Positions 22,181 to 36,200 of a stretch of DNA of 64,000 nucleotides are shown here, piece after piece; the stretch's first letter is position 1; every line of letters starts with the position of its first letter. Made by a program: the position numbers and the translations under genes. The stretch comes from Anabas testudineus (taxonomy: Eukaryota > Chordata > Actinopteri > Anabantiformes > Anabantidae), in NCBI RefSeq assembly GCF_900324465.2, contig NC_046627.1, positions 17,923,022 to 17,987,021 of the forward strand, given 5' to 3'. The notes beneath the pieces were generated by a model. It searched no databases. It worked only from the letters and a program-made list of their open reading frames with translations, and had not been told where the DNA came from.

Positions 22181-25100
22181 TCAGCATGGTTTGCTGGAAA
22201 GGTTGACCAGTGCTTTGGCGTGGATGGGCCTATAGATGAGTGTGAAGCTGGAGGGGCTGAGATGGCCGTTGCCCTGTTCGTCAACTGTTCCCATCAACAC
22301 ATAATTCAGACCTGGACAAAAGACAGATCAAGAAATATGCAAATATGTCATCATGGTCATTTTTATTTTTATTATCAGCCATCTTAAAAACTAGTTTTAA
22401 AATATTTTTTACTATATTATTTTTATACCAACATATTGGTTGTTGCCTGTAATGATTGTGAAATTTGTACCAAGAAAACATCATATCGTCTGCATAAACT
22501 CAGAGTGGATAGCAACAGTTCCTCCCCCCTCTTACTCTTGAGAGGTAAAAAAAAATAAGTAACTGATACACAGGGCCAGTTTTAGGCCCTCTTTATTTAT
22601 TTCAGCCCCCCTAAAATGATCAAGTATCAAACTATCAATAATTACTGAAAGTAAAATTTTAAAATTTTTAAGTAATCTTGTTGTTTTGTGTTTACCTATC
22701 TGTGTGTTTACCTATCTAACAGAGTCTCTAGTTCAGGTTGTTTATTTTCCTACCAAATGAAAACACTGTAAAACTAAAACATACAAAAATAAAACATATA
22801 TAAATCAACCAAATCTAAATTGACAGCATTTAAATATCTACAACAGTATGACATGTTTCTCATCTTAGTCAAATGACAATGCTATTAGCAAAAACAAAGA
22901 TGTTAGTAGAAATAAAAGCTGATAAGAGTTTATTTACGGATGTTTTTCTTTCTTTCTTTCTGTTTTATAAACAACCATTACTCTCCATAAAAAAAGCGTT
23001 AAGTAATAGTAAGTATGTAAGAGGGCTGTTCCTAACCTTTAGAGCTCTTTCTTACTTTTATTCTGGATGTAATCTGTGTGAGATGCAGAAGGACACACTA
23101 TGAATACAGAGAATTGTGAGGTACCTTTGGTTAACCCGGGGCATCTCTTGCAGGTGGAGGTCAGGGTGACCGACATGGCAGGTCCTGATTTGATGATATT
23201 AAGGCGTCCTCTTTTATAAGCCTTGATCAGGAACACCTCGACTGTTGCTGAGCCTGCTGGGCCGGCGGTCACAGATGTAACCTTACCCGTAATCACTGTA
23301 AAAGAGAGAAATGTAACTGAGCATGAGCTTGATGGTTACTGAAGCTGATAATTGTTTATCAAAATATGTATTTCTTCTACAAATTAGAAAATGATCATGA
23401 CCAATAAATGATTAAATCTAAATATTTTACCAAAGTCATGAGGGCAGAAGTTGGACTGGAGGGTTCCTGTCTTCGTACAGGGTTGTGTACACACTGGGTT
23501 CAGTGGTATAGCTGAAGGAAACACACAACAAAGAATAAACTTGAATCCTAATACATGTGTGCAGAAATGAATGCAAAAAGGCCATGTTAAATTAATTTTA
23601 CTCGTTTACGTTTTTTGCTCACAACAGGTTTCTTCGTCACTGTTCTGCTTGGTCCTGGTTTAGCTGTGGTGGTAGGCTTGATCCTAGGTTTCATTGTTGC
23701 TTTAGGTCCGATCTTAATGGGCTTCACTGGTTTGACACGAGGTTTTAAGGTGGGCTTAGGCTTCAGTAAAGGCTTACGTGTGGGTTTAGCCTTGGCAGTA
23801 GGTTTGAGTGTTGACTTGGGTTTGGGTGTAGGTCTAGCTTTGGGTTTAGGGGTTGGCTTTTTCACAGGTACCTTAGGTGTGGGTTTAGCTGGTTTGGGCT
23901 TAGCTGTGGACTTGACCAGAGGCTTCTGTGTCGGAGGTTTTTTCACCAGTGGTTTTTTGGTGGGTTTAGGCTGGACATCAGGTCTAGCTTTGGGGGTTGG
24001 TTTTGTGGGTTTGCTTGGCCTTGTGGCTTTTTTCTGTGGGATGGAGGTGGTCCGAGGTCCATAGATAAAGTCACCACCAGCAGTGGGCGTCCGGGACCCA
24101 CGTGGCACACTGGAGTAGTGAGCCATGAAGCCATCTGAGGTCACGCTGAGGTCGGAAACAAACTGAACAAGGAGCTCGTTCCCATTGGTCACGACGGTTC
24201 TATGTAGAGAGAGAAAAAAGGAGGGAAGGAAAAGGGGAACATGAGAAAGCAGAGATCTTGTCCAATAAAAGCAACTTCCCATTTATATTTTCCTCTTTTA
24301 AATGCGTTTAAAACTCGTTTCCGATCAGTAATCTCACTCTGGTGTTCTATCTCCGCAGAACTTTCCAATCCTTCTCGAGTCGTCAGTCTCTCCCCCGTTA
24401 AACAACGCCACATAGTCGTAGCGACAGTACGTGTCAGCCTCCAAATCTATCTTCTCAAACTTCACCTCGATCACCTGGAAAAGAGGTGGCAGCACACATT
24501 TTATGACTGTAAGGATGTGAGCTGTTACATAAGTCATTTTCATGAATCCAGTACATACGTAGATGTGGTGAAGGAGAAGAAGGGCCTGACTTCTGAAATA
24601 CAGAAGGGCATTTACTCCCTCTCTCGCCCTTGCTTCCTTCCCTCCTTCCTTTCGTTCAATCTCTTGGCACACGTGAACACGCCTACAGGCCCTCAATGAA
24701 GTCTTTCATTTGAACTAGGTAATGAGGCTGCTGTTACACTTACATATACACATGCACAGGCACTACATGAGGGACCTTTCCTTGATGGGCCCCATCACTT
24801 CAAATTTTATTCCTTATCCTCTTCTTCTAGGTTTGGAAAGTGGAAGCTAGTAAGAAAGACTAACAGGGTAGGTGTGTGGTCGCACAAACATTATTTGAGC
24901 GTCATCATTTTGGACATATGCTATACTTCATTTGTACAAATAAACAATATTATATGATTGGCTTACATTGCTTGGCTCTACAGAGATGTGCCAAGAGCAG
25001 CTGATGCCTGCTGGGTAATCAGAGTTGGGCCAGTTGGGCGTCTTGACTGAGCCCTGCGATTTAGTCAGCCGGCCTCCACAGAACTGGTTCTCTGGAGGGC

Positions 25101-27620
25101 GGAAAAAAGACCAGAGATAAAACTCTCATATCGCGTTTTGAGCTCCATAATGTAAATCTGGTGTATTCATACTGGGGTCCGGACAGATTGCAGTGATTTG
25201 TTTATCCCTCAAACCCTCATATCTTCTCGAAAAGTCCATAGAGGATTACATGTCCACACCTTCTACATGGGGCTTTCCCGCGCTGAAGGAAGCCAGAAAG
25301 CCTCTTCCTCCTGTGGACTCATCTGACACCATGTCTAACATCATGGTGTTGGATGTGGAGATAAGAGCACCGGGCCTGAACGTCCCACAGAAACGGCCGA
25401 GCTTCTGCACCAAGCGAGAGTGGCCGTTGTAGACGTCCAGGTAATCGTACCGACAGGTGGGGTCAGCCTCCATGTCGAAGAGGCGGAAAGACAGCATGAC
25501 CACATGACTCTCTGGGACCTGGAGGAGGTGACAGGTGACGTTTTAGGAACGGGTGCTGTGGGATGCAGGAGTGTTTAAATGTTTGATCACTGTAAGCTTG
25601 AGGTGAAAACATGTAGCGAACACATTGACTGCACGTCGAGTGTTAAATTCTATATTTTGCTGCAGCAGATTTTGCAGTCTGCTTGTTCAAATAAGGCTGA
25701 GAAGGTAAAAGATAAGTAACTGGGGTGGAGATGTTGCAAGTTTGAGCCACTTGAGAGATTTTATATTTGTTGTGCCTGTGTTTCATTCATTCATATTTTG
25801 ATAATAACTACCAATTTGAAATGGAAAGCTGATTACTGAGCAGTTACAGATCTGTTTTTAACACCTTCTTTCTTCTTTGTGCCAACTTAACGCTACTTAA
25901 AGGGAAAATGGGGAAAACTGCGTACAGCTGTTAAAGTAAAAGAGAGAGTCTTTAATCCCCTGTATAAATTTCAACATGCTCTCTAATTCAAATACAGTTA
26001 ACTGAAGACATCCAAGGAATCCACAAAATAACCACCAGTCATTTAACACTGTGGGTATGAATTTTATGTGCACCTTAATAGACCTCCCTGCGCCTGTGTG
26101 GGTTCCTCCCACAATCCGAGGACATGCAGTTCGGTTAATTGGTGACTATACGTTTCCCGTAGGTGTGAATGTGATTCAGTGATTTGAAAAGACTCACGGT
26201 GATGTACCAGGTGCATTTACTGTTGGGTTTATAGTGACTGGGGAAGCCTTCACTGGCTACGATGCCTGAATCTACGACCAGGTGACCTCCACAGTGGAAG
26301 ACGGGCCTGAAAGACAAAGAAGAATCTGAATTCACTTGAAGAAAATGCTGCTTGCATTGCAAGTAAAGTGAGAGTATCGAGGCTGAGCCTTCTGCACATG
26401 CACACAAACACACACACACAAATGTATACATACCCGCTACAGACCACAGCGGCACAGTCTGTCTCTGTTCTGAGTCCAGGGAGGTTCCCAGTGAACTTTA
26501 TTTTTTATAAAATCTTGGCTAAACCAAGCCGGGAACACTGTCAACATACAGTATATGTCCTGAGAGCGTTCTGTACACACACTGACTGTACCACAAGAAA
26601 GTTGTCAGTAGTCATAACACATACTTGACTCCAGCAGACAGCCACTTTGAAACGCTGCAGAGCAGCCTGCTCACACATGGAGTTTGGTGACACACACCCA
26701 CTCTTTCACACTCACATAAACACAGATCAAAGCAAAAGCCAGCCTCAACTTTTAATTTTGCAGCACTCACCAGCCTCAGACTTCACGTTCATTTAAACGT
26801 GACTTAACGTTACCTTGCTTTCCTCCTTAAAACTGCATTTTATCATCAGCCTTGAACAGTTTCTGGTTTTATTTTATTTTTTTATGCCAGCGCTGTGGGA
26901 AACACTAATCTAACTTAATCATTTTTACAGTGTGACAGCTGTTTCTGTGATCATCAACTATTATAGTTCTTCAGGCATGCTGTGGCCACATTTAGGCCAA
27001 AAAGCACAGCAGTGGCGGAGTCCCTCCCTTCTGACCCTCGGGAACTATACAACCCACAGGCATTTGTTTGTCTCGCATGTTCATTTTACACCGTGTATAC
27101 AGTATGTGTGTGTTTTGTGCACTATGGTTCAGTGAGCATCTCACTTTATGACAGTCAAAAGTGCTGAATTGAGAAGTAAAACTGAATTTAATGCCGTGAC
27201 ATGCAGAGAAGCTACTGTACATGAGCCCAGTCTAATCACCACGCCAATAAAAGTATGCTGTCATTTTATGTCCGCCTGTCTGTCTGTGTTTATGGGATGC
27301 CAACCACATTTTCCTAACACTGCTTCCTTCTATTTGTGCAGTTCTTCCTGCAATCATTGAAGAGTAAAAACACAGTGGCTAATGTGGACAGATGTGGGAT
27401 TGAAAACGACATGCCACATGTGCACAAAGAGAATGTGGAAAGAAAACAGATGCACGAGAGCGTCGACACTGACAGCAACATACCTGGTGGTGTAAAATCA
27501 CCATCACACACACACACACACACACACAGCCTACCTGGTGAGGTTGGTCTGAGTCTGAGCTTCGGTACATCCACATATCAAAATGACAAAAAGGCACACG
27601 GTCCACACCCTGTCCTCCAT
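22181..27620 (-). CDS. pcolce: Procollagen C-endopeptidase enhancer, long-linker form
   Basis: Nine coding exons on the minus strand: 27535-27620, 26198-26306, 25260-25518, 24967-25091, 24338-24474, 23610-24199, 23431-23511, 23125-23295 and 22181-22311. They total 1689 nt, 562 residues plus TGA. Order: signal peptide ([20 protein letters not shown]), CUB1 ([12 protein letters not shown] ... [11 protein letters not shown]), CUB2 ([11 protein letters not shown] ... [12 protein letters not shown]), a linker of about 140 residues rich in Lys, Pro and Thr, and an NTR/netrin-like domain ([16 protein letters not shown] ... CKRCPGL ... SSKPC). The family is secreted and speeds BMP-1 cleavage of procollagen C-propeptides through the CUB pair. 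Human PCOLCE is about 449 residues; the extra length is linker. Which teleost co-orthologue this is cannot be told here. Confidence 0.9.
23650..24060 (-). repeat. Coding minisatellite-like Lys/Pro linker of pcolce
   Basis: Within the largest pcolce exon a degenerate period of roughly 12-30 bases encodes tandem variants of KPTPKP, KPLVK and AKPTRKP. The base composition is strongly G/T-rich on the plus strand. All of it stays in frame. Confidence 0.75.
27505..27528. repeat. (CA)n beside the pcolce exon 1 donor
   Basis: A CA repeat six bases beyond the first donor; in the pcolce pre-mRNA it is a UG repeat next to the 5' splice site. Confidence 0.8.
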
Positions 27621-27989
27621 CCTGGTGTCCTTCCAGATTAGGAAAGGAAGGGAGAAAGGAGGAAAAGAAGAGGCAGGAGGAAGGAGCGAGAAACAGGATG
27701 GAGGCGTGGGGAGATGTAAAGTTTGAAAGGGGAGGGGAGAGAAGGTGGTGTGTAATGGAAGGAAGCAGAAGAAAGCACAAGTCGGATGAATGAGAGAACA
27801 GAGGCGAACACTACATGAATTACACTGTACAAGAACTCATAACCAAACATAACAGATACCTGTACACCACTTGTATACAGCACGTGCTAAGCTCCAGCTC
27901 TATTTACTTGTTGCACAAGCAGTAATAGAATATATGGAAAGTGTACGTTTCTGCAGGTGTGTGTGCACTAGCAGACAGAGTGCCACTGT

Positions 27990-28023
<34 letters not shown>

Positions 28024-29460
28024 ATGGCCACTTCACTGCACCGCCAGCTACAAGCCAGGCTTTCGTTGGCCGCACCAGCAACAAGGCATCTATGTTTGGC
28101 AGTGTTGATCTGTTTGTCCAGACAGAAATACCTCAACAACTACTGGATGACTTACCATGGAATTTTTCTTCAGACACCCTCGGTCGGCCGATACTGAAGC
28201 CAGCTAACTTTGGAGATACATCTGATTTTCTTTCTCTCCAGTAGTGCAAACAGCAGATCAAAGTTTTCATTCGTCATAGGAAATATCTCAACATAAACTA
28301 GATGGATTGGCACATCATTTTGTGAAGACATTTGTGGCTCCCAACACAAATTCCAACACAGTAAAAATACATTTTAAAGGCTGTAAAATGGCTCACAAAG
28401 CCAGTGGTTGCAGATGTGAATTTAATCACACATTTTAACTGCAAACCTGTGTTAAAATGTACTGATACATTAATTTCTATGGAACTTCTCACAGATTCCC
28501 TGTCACCAAATACTATGAAAATATATAAATAATAAGTAAATAATATAGAAATAGATTTATAAAAAAAAAAAAAACTTTAAATCAACAAAAAGGAACATAA
28601 CATTACAACAAATGGATGTATCCTTTTCATTATTCCTTATTTCAAATGATAGACACTGGCAGCTCTTATACTAACATTATGAAGCTGATAATAATAAATC
28701 ATTTTTAAAATCTGGATTTAGAGACATTGTTGTTTGTGCTCACATTAGTGTTTTGTTGTTGGCTTTGTCCTTCTTTCCCAAACCTACAGAACTGTAGAAA
28801 TTCAAAGCACAGCCGTTAACAAAGCTGTAGGAACCTGGAGCAAAATCTGGACTCACTTGTGCACAACTGAGAGGAGGAAAGGGTCAATTAAATAGATTAA
28901 ATACCTTTCCACAGTGTTCATGACTTTGTTTGATTAACAGAAAGAATGAAAAGTGTAGTAACCAAAACAGAAATCAGGAGTCGGTATATGTGGGAATATG
29001 CTAACATCTTTGTTTTTAGCATTGAAAGACCTAGCGTTATTATAAAAATATGTTTTTAAGAAACATATTGTGACTTTAAATAAGCTTTGAAGCCAGGTTG
29101 TTAACATTAGCTCTCTCGTTTAAAGCCCCGCATACATGACAATCACTCTATTCATTGTTTTAATGTGCACTAAAGTCGGGTTTGCCGCGTTGTTTGTCTA
29201 AGCGAAGGGTATGTCTTTGTCTTTTTTAAGCTGTGGTGACCACTCTGGGTAGAAACCGCAGCTGAAGAGAAGGAGACTGTGGTGAGAGGAGCAGCTGCCC
29301 TGATCCGCTCCTTGATTCCAGTTCATTCTGGACACTTCCAGGCCAACTGCTGCAAAACACCCACCAACAAAAATAGCCTGCAAAGAGATGTAATCACACA
29401 ACAAACTGTGCAGGAGGAGAGAAAACAAATCAAGACTGCACGTTTAAAGGCATTTCAAGT
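27621..29460. other. pcolce upstream DNA and spacer
   Basis: No coding region is seen. It holds the unmapped 5' UTR and promoter of pcolce, a purine-rich tract at about 27640-27780, a GT repeat at 27992-28021 and an A-run near 28560. Confidence 0.5.
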
Positions 29461-29462
29461 TG

Positions 29463-29468
29463 TTTAAT
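29463..29468 (-). terminator. Candidate poly(A) signal of per1
   Basis: TTTAAT on the plus strand (ATTAAA on the minus strand) about 1.1 kb after the per1 stop. No canonical AATAAA was found nearer on that strand, so this is a guess at the end of the 3' UTR. Confidence 0.3.
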
Positions 29469-30580
29469 GTCTTTTTGTTTGTACAAAGAATTTCACAAAA
29501 ATATTAAGAAACTGTCGCAGACACCACTGACGCCATAAAGCATTGGATATCACATGACCAGAAGAGTGCCACAGAGAAGAGGAAAAAGATCAAGAGAGGA
29601 AAAGAGGAGATAGTAAACACTCTTTGAATTGTAAAGAGTTTCCCTCTGTCTAAATCCACTTACCACCATGAGCAAACCCTGGCAGCGTGAAAAGCTCTCC
29701 CTCGGCTTTGCAGTTTCTTTTGTTGCTGCCGGTTTGGGGAATTCTTTCCATCCGTGAGGGAATTGTTTCTTAGAGAGGCAACGTTCATTTATGACTGTGG
29801 AGCGAACGCACAAATGCCCTGATGCCAGGCTGATAAAGAAACTTTAAGGTCCAGGTCAGTCTTCTGGCGGCTAAAATGCATTCATCCACTGTCCACGTGC
29901 AGTGCAAGTATAAAAATATACACAGTATTTACAAAGTAACCTGGTTCTCACTTAGCATTATTATTCTTTTGGGTGAAAGTTTCCCTTTCTTTCACTGGGG
30001 CAAGGATTATAAAATTAAAAAAAATAAAAATTATAATAATACAATTTAAGTTGTAAAGAGGATCAGAGTTGGAGCTGGACCCCAGGCAACCTGGGAAACA
30101 TTCAACAAGAAGAAAAGCCACAAACCCCATTCAATCCACAGGTGAAATGTCAGGGAGGACACTGTGGTAAAGCACATCCATCTTTATGTAAAGGCGTCTT
30201 TTATATATATATATATATATATAAACACATTCACCTTCGTCCTTCCATTATTTTACAACTTATTCAATAAATATGCTGCAAACTACAAGAAACGGCTGCA
30301 AGGAAAAAAAAAACTAACTCACTCTCTAAAACTGAGTGTACACATCCTTTCCAAGGCATTTTAAGTCATTCAACATCTCCTGTGTGCTGTCATCAAAACC
30401 CTGTCTTTTATCACATAGTAAGTGGTAATTGTCTTCGTCATCGTGCACCTTTACGTCCCAGCAGAGCCAGATTTCACACCGGTTTAATGCTTCTGAGGGC
30501 TCACAAAGTGCTGGAAGGTGCATAACTTCTGCATATCAAGAGAAAAGTCATGATAGCATTTTCTGTCTTTGGCCACCTGC

Positions 30581-33234
30581 TTAGTGTGTCATGTCAGACT
30601 CAGGCAGCTGAGCATCTGACTTTTCCTCCACAGTTTCTGAGGTCGCTCTCTCCTCTACTGGTATCACATCTTGTATGATGTCTTGTGTTTTTCTTCCTTT
30701 CTCTTCTACTTCTTCTTCCTCGTCTTCATCCTCCGCATGAATTTCATCCATGGGCGGCTCGGACTGATTTTTCTTGTCCTCCTCCTGAGCCTTCAGTACG
30801 CTGCACAGCTCCATCTCGTGGATCTCCACATCGAAGGGGGCAGCGGAAGGTATGGAGAGGGGAGACTTGCAGCCTGCACAGCCCTAAAAGAAAAACGTGA
30901 TTTCCAGTTAACATTTTCACGTGTAATTCAAAGACTTGTTTAAGTTTTTCTACAGCGTACTTACAGAGATGTTGATGGCTCGAGGGAGACGTCCTGTGCG
31001 GATCCAGGGGTGCACCTGGCTCAGCTCCCTCTTCTGCTCCTCAGTGAAGCGTGGCTGGTGTTTCTGCATGTTCCTCAAGGCCTCACGATCCTCACGCAGC
31101 ACTGTCTCCATGTCCCTGTTATAAACACACAGGAAGTTTATCAGAATATGCCTGATGTGACTGGTTCAAGGCTGAAAAAGTGCTGTTACACCATTAAAGG
31201 TTATTATTATTCAACTCAACCCAGTTTTAGTACCATGGGTACATCACTTGCTCCAAGCGGTAAAAATTCTAAGAAATAAAAGTCTAAGGTAGCTGGAAGA
31301 ACCATAAATCAGGAGATCTAAGTTGCTCAGATGATGTGGCCTTACTTTGCCGTCAGTCTTACCTGACAGGCAGCTGATAGGTCATCATGACCTTGTCGTC
31401 TGTGTTGGCCATCAGCAACCAGATGGGGTCCTGCAGGACGCACTTGATGAACTGCTCCTCGCCACCATCACCACGGGCACTGCTGCTGCCCCCTGCTGGC
31501 TGTTTGCGGGAGTGGTCGTTCTCTGATGAGTCAATACTACCAAAGTACTTGCTGGTGTGGCTGCCCTGGCTGCTGCCTGAACAAACAAAGAGGTCAAAGT
31601 AAATAATTAATTGTGATTCGTTTTTTAAATGTATGCTGTAACAAACCAACTAGGGTTGCTTAGCAGAGTCAACATTGTGGTTTGGTTTCATAGAGAAAAG
31701 CTCCATGACTGTATTACAACAATGTCTTTTATGTAAAATTGCCTGTGGACATCTATTGGTGTGGAAAGACTTAATGTAAAGCAGCCAGTGTGACCTCTAT
31801 CCCTGTCAGAGTGACCCTTAGCTCTTGGAAAATTAATTTTCCTGTGAAAAAACAAATCCCCCGGTGTGGTGTTACAGTTACAATAATAGGTCTACTCACT
31901 GGTGCCGCTGGTGCCAGAGGAACTGCAGCCGTTAGAGCCGGAGCCTGAACCGGAGGACCTTGTGCCTGAAGAACCTGAACCAGAAGCAGCTGAACCGGTG
32001 CCTGAGCGCGAGTCTTCCTGTAGCAACAGATCGAGCAGGTCGCTCGAGGTGGACATGTCGTCATGGTTGGACTCATTAGCTTCACCCTAATGGGAGCAAA
32101 CAGGAAGGCAAAAAAGACAGTTTTTCAGGTCCTACATGAAATCAACCCTACATCTTGCATGTTTTTCTGAACATATATGTACATACATTTTCATTCTCCT
32201 TGGATGTATCATCAGAGCTCCTCTGATTGGCTGTGCTCTGTCCACTGGCTGTACCGCCCTGCACAGACGGAGTTGTTTGCTGTGATGCTGCCAGTGCCGT
32301 GGCGACCTCTAACCTGTTGCTTGGTGATTCCTCCAGTTGTAACAGGTTGAGAGGGGAGGAGCATCGGGACTGGAACAGGGGAGATTCTGCACCCTCACGG
32401 TCAGCAGGTGTCTGAATGTAGGACTGTGGGGTGCTGCTACGAGATGGGGCGCCGGTGCCTGGGATGGCCACCGGGTTGGAGATAACAGTGGGGACAGCGG
32501 CTGGTATAGCACCGGGGTAAGTGAAGTTCGGATTGTAGAACTGTCCAGGAGCGGCACCTAGCTGAGAGATGGGCGCTCCCATTTGAGGGAACATGTAATT
32601 GGGGAGAACAAGGGCCATCATGGGAGGCACCATTGGGGTTGGAGGAAACCGTGACGGATCTTGAACTGGTAAAGGCTGCGGGAGCGGCGGGTAAACTGGG
32701 TAGATTGGAAGCATACCAGGTGGGAAGGGCGCAGAGGGAATGCTAGCCTGGGAGCCGACAGATGGCCAAGAGGAGGAGGTTGTAGGAGGGCCGAGGGGCA
32801 TGTTGAGGGGCATGGGAGCTGTGTTGGTTCTGGGGTCTTGGCGGCTCCCACTGAAGCCCAGAGAACTGTGCTGGTCAGACGACTCCTGGTGTTTGAGCCT
32901 CTTACCACCACGACCTCGCCTGTGACCGGTGCTGCCTCCTGCAGCTGGATAGTCACGTGAACAACGCACTCCTGGAAAAACAAGAAGAAAACAGAGGATG
33001 ATTCAGTAAATCTTTAAAATCCACAGATCTGTTGGAACTGGAGAACAAGATGTTGGATCATGGTTTGACCATGTTACTTTACAGATTCATCAGATCTCAG
33101 TCTTTTATTGCTTGATATTGACCAATCATCATTAATAATTAATGTGGATTAAATGTTGCAGGCAAATTAAATCTAAAGGTCAGTTTCTTTTTTTTAGTAT
33201 TATACTGTCCGGTATGACGACTCTGAATTTCTGC

Positions 33235-33290
<56 letters not shown>

Positions 33291-36200
33291 CCCACCTCGT
33301 GACAGTGGGTTGGCAGCTGGTGTGCGGCAGTGCATAGTTGAAGACGTTGTCTGATCAAACACACGCAGCTTGCTGAGGTCCTTGAAGCGGTCAAGGAACG
33401 CCTGCTCCTCCTGCTGAGTGTGGGCTGAAAGCACCTCCTTTGTCAAACCCAGGCGGCCTCCTCCGCTGCCCCCATTCCCTCCTGCTGCTGGTGCTCCACC
33501 TCCTCCAACACTTCCACTTCTCCGGCTGTCCCTCTCTGGCTGAGGGGCTTGAGAGAGCGGAGGAGGTGGAGGTGGAAAGGTAATAGTTGTATTAGCAGGA
33601 GGGATTGGGACGCTTGTGGCAGGAGTTGTTGCGGCGGTAGGAGCAGCCAGCGTTGGAGTTGTAGGAACCTCCTCCATGACGATATCTGTGATAAGGAACA
33701 AGGAGGATGGAGTGTCAATTCAACACACTGCATGGTTTCGAGGCTACAGTTGTTCTTAGCTTTTAAGCTAACTGTGAGTAATTAAAGCAAACAAATTAAA
33801 GCAAAGTAAAGTATTAGTGTTTTAGTCTGTTGACTCTCAGATTGTTCTGTACATACAGTATTAGCACTTAACATTACCCAGTAAAAGTTAAATATTCTTG
33901 GCTTGAAAAGACAAGTTTGAGCACAGGAGGTAGGTTTCAAAGAGGACATCCAGAAACGTCTGCATTAAATTAAGATGAAAAATCTATAGATCAGATTCAA
34001 CGCTATGAAAGACCTTTAGATTCAATTAAAGACATGCAACACCTTTATACAAACCAACTGAATTACACAGTGAGGATATCCACCTGACTCAGGAGGCTTC
34101 TTGTCTCCCACATGCACGATGGTGCTGCTGAAACTACACTGTGACGTGACTGACGCTACACTCTCTGCCTTTGTGGCCATGGTGAGCGGTGGCAGAGGAG
34201 GTGGTTCACCTACGAGGCTAACTGAACCACCTGTAGAAACAAAAACACAACACAGAATTAGTTATCGTAAACCCGTCCCGACACAGGAACAAGTCTGCCT
34301 GTCGGCAATCTAGGAAACTCATAGGCTGTGCAAGCCTCTGAATTCCACAGAAAAATGCAGTCATAAAAAACCTGTATTTTGGATACATATAAAACAAAAC
34401 ATGACACATTATGAGAAGAGAGCATCATGAAAAGTTATAGGTTGGACAACATCCCAGATACTAGTATGTCATAATCTGTACCGTTAGAGCAGTTTTTCCT
34501 GACCAGTATCACCACAATGCTACAACCTTAATTGTAATCTCATAATTATAGACACACAACAAACTGGTTTGAGATGACTGTAATGAAGAAAGTACCTTTG
34601 TTGTTGCCACTGGCCTCCTGTTTGTCATCATCAGATGTGGATGAGGCAGTGCAGGACGAGGAGCCGCACTTCCTTTTAACAGTGTTGGGAATGTTACAGC
34701 TCTCCAGGTACCTGAATAGACACATAATATCATTGTATTAGTTAAGTAAGGATAAAAAAAAAAAACGGATGATGGTGAAGTGTTTTTGGCTTGAACACGC
34801 ACCTAATGATGCTGTCCAGACAGTTGATCTGCTGGTAGGAGTATCCAGTAGTGGGCTCCTTCTGCACAAGCGGTGCAGGGACCAAACTTCTGGGTGGGTT
34901 TGTCATATCTGCTATTAGACCTTTGACTGGGTCGCTGTTGATGGCTCGGACGCTTGCTGCGCCTGGATATAAAATAAGGAGGATCAGGAAATGAAAACCA
35001 GACATTAAACATTGTTTTGTTGTGGTTTGTCATTTTTGTTTACTACTCTTTCTTTCATGTTAATTTTCTGCCATTTATTCAGGATTACATTGGCAGCAGG
35101 TTCACTTGTGAAAAAGTTAACTTCACACATAGCGCAGTGTTTCATTCCCAACCTGAATGGAATCCATCAATCTCAGACTTTGAGGTGCTGACTCTGATTG
35201 AGTTACAGTAGCTTTGTCTTTGGTTCATTTAATAGAAATTCAGTTTAATTTGCTCTACATTTTGTATGAAAACAAGACAGTGCTCTAACATCACAAAAAG
35301 AATTCTCATGGATACGTTTTTGATTTACGACTGTACAATATAAACACTTAGAAAAATGACCTGCACATGTGTTTTTTCTGGGTGGCGGCCTGTTGCGGGA
35401 CTCGATGAAAACCTGCTGTCCATTAGTCTTGACCATGTGAACGTCTTTGCACATCTGTTGAAACGTCATCTGGAAGAAACACAGCATCAGACTTATTAAA
35501 TAGGCTCTAAATCTTCTGCCTAATTGTCATTCTGCGCAAATTGCAGCATATCTGGCAACATGCCATAAAATATATTGTAATATGACATTTGAAAAGGTTT
35601 AATGTTGCTACTTGCATTCAATGCATTTAAAGAATTATGGCTATAATTATTTTGTTTTGGACGCCACAAAATTTTCACAGAAATTAAGACGATAACAGAT
35701 TGAATCTACTTGTCTACACAACATACAGGAAACTAAACCAAACCAGCAGTAGCTCAGACTCACTGGTTTGTGTAAAGTGATGGCGGCAGCAGCCTCATCC
35801 ATTGCAGGGCCGTTGCTGTCGCTAGATGATGTGGCTGAGGCGCTGAGGTGCTGCTGGTGTGAACGTCGGGAGCCCCGTGAGCCGCTGGACCCAAGCGAGC
35901 TGTAGCCCTGAGAGCTGCCGCTGTGCACCGGCTGCACCAGCACCCGGTGGATCTGCTCACTCAGCTGGACAATGTCAGGCGTGGTGACCTGTCCCTCACA
36001 GCTCTGTGGCGTGAAGACGTCTTCATTCAGAGGGCTCCTAGAATCAGAGGGCTGATTAACACTGTGCTGTGCCTCAGGTCCAGATAGTACAAAGGATGAA
36101 CTCTGTACAAGTACCATATACATTGATATATGACGTAAACATACGTTCTGACTTTGTGGCGCCCTACGATGAATGCCACCTTCCTGCTCCAGGGGTTGAC

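Noticed and set aside
23615-24064. 149-codon plus-strand frame rich in Gly, Leu and Val
   Set aside because: It is the antisense of the Lys/Pro-coding repeat of pcolce; such composition forces an open complementary frame.
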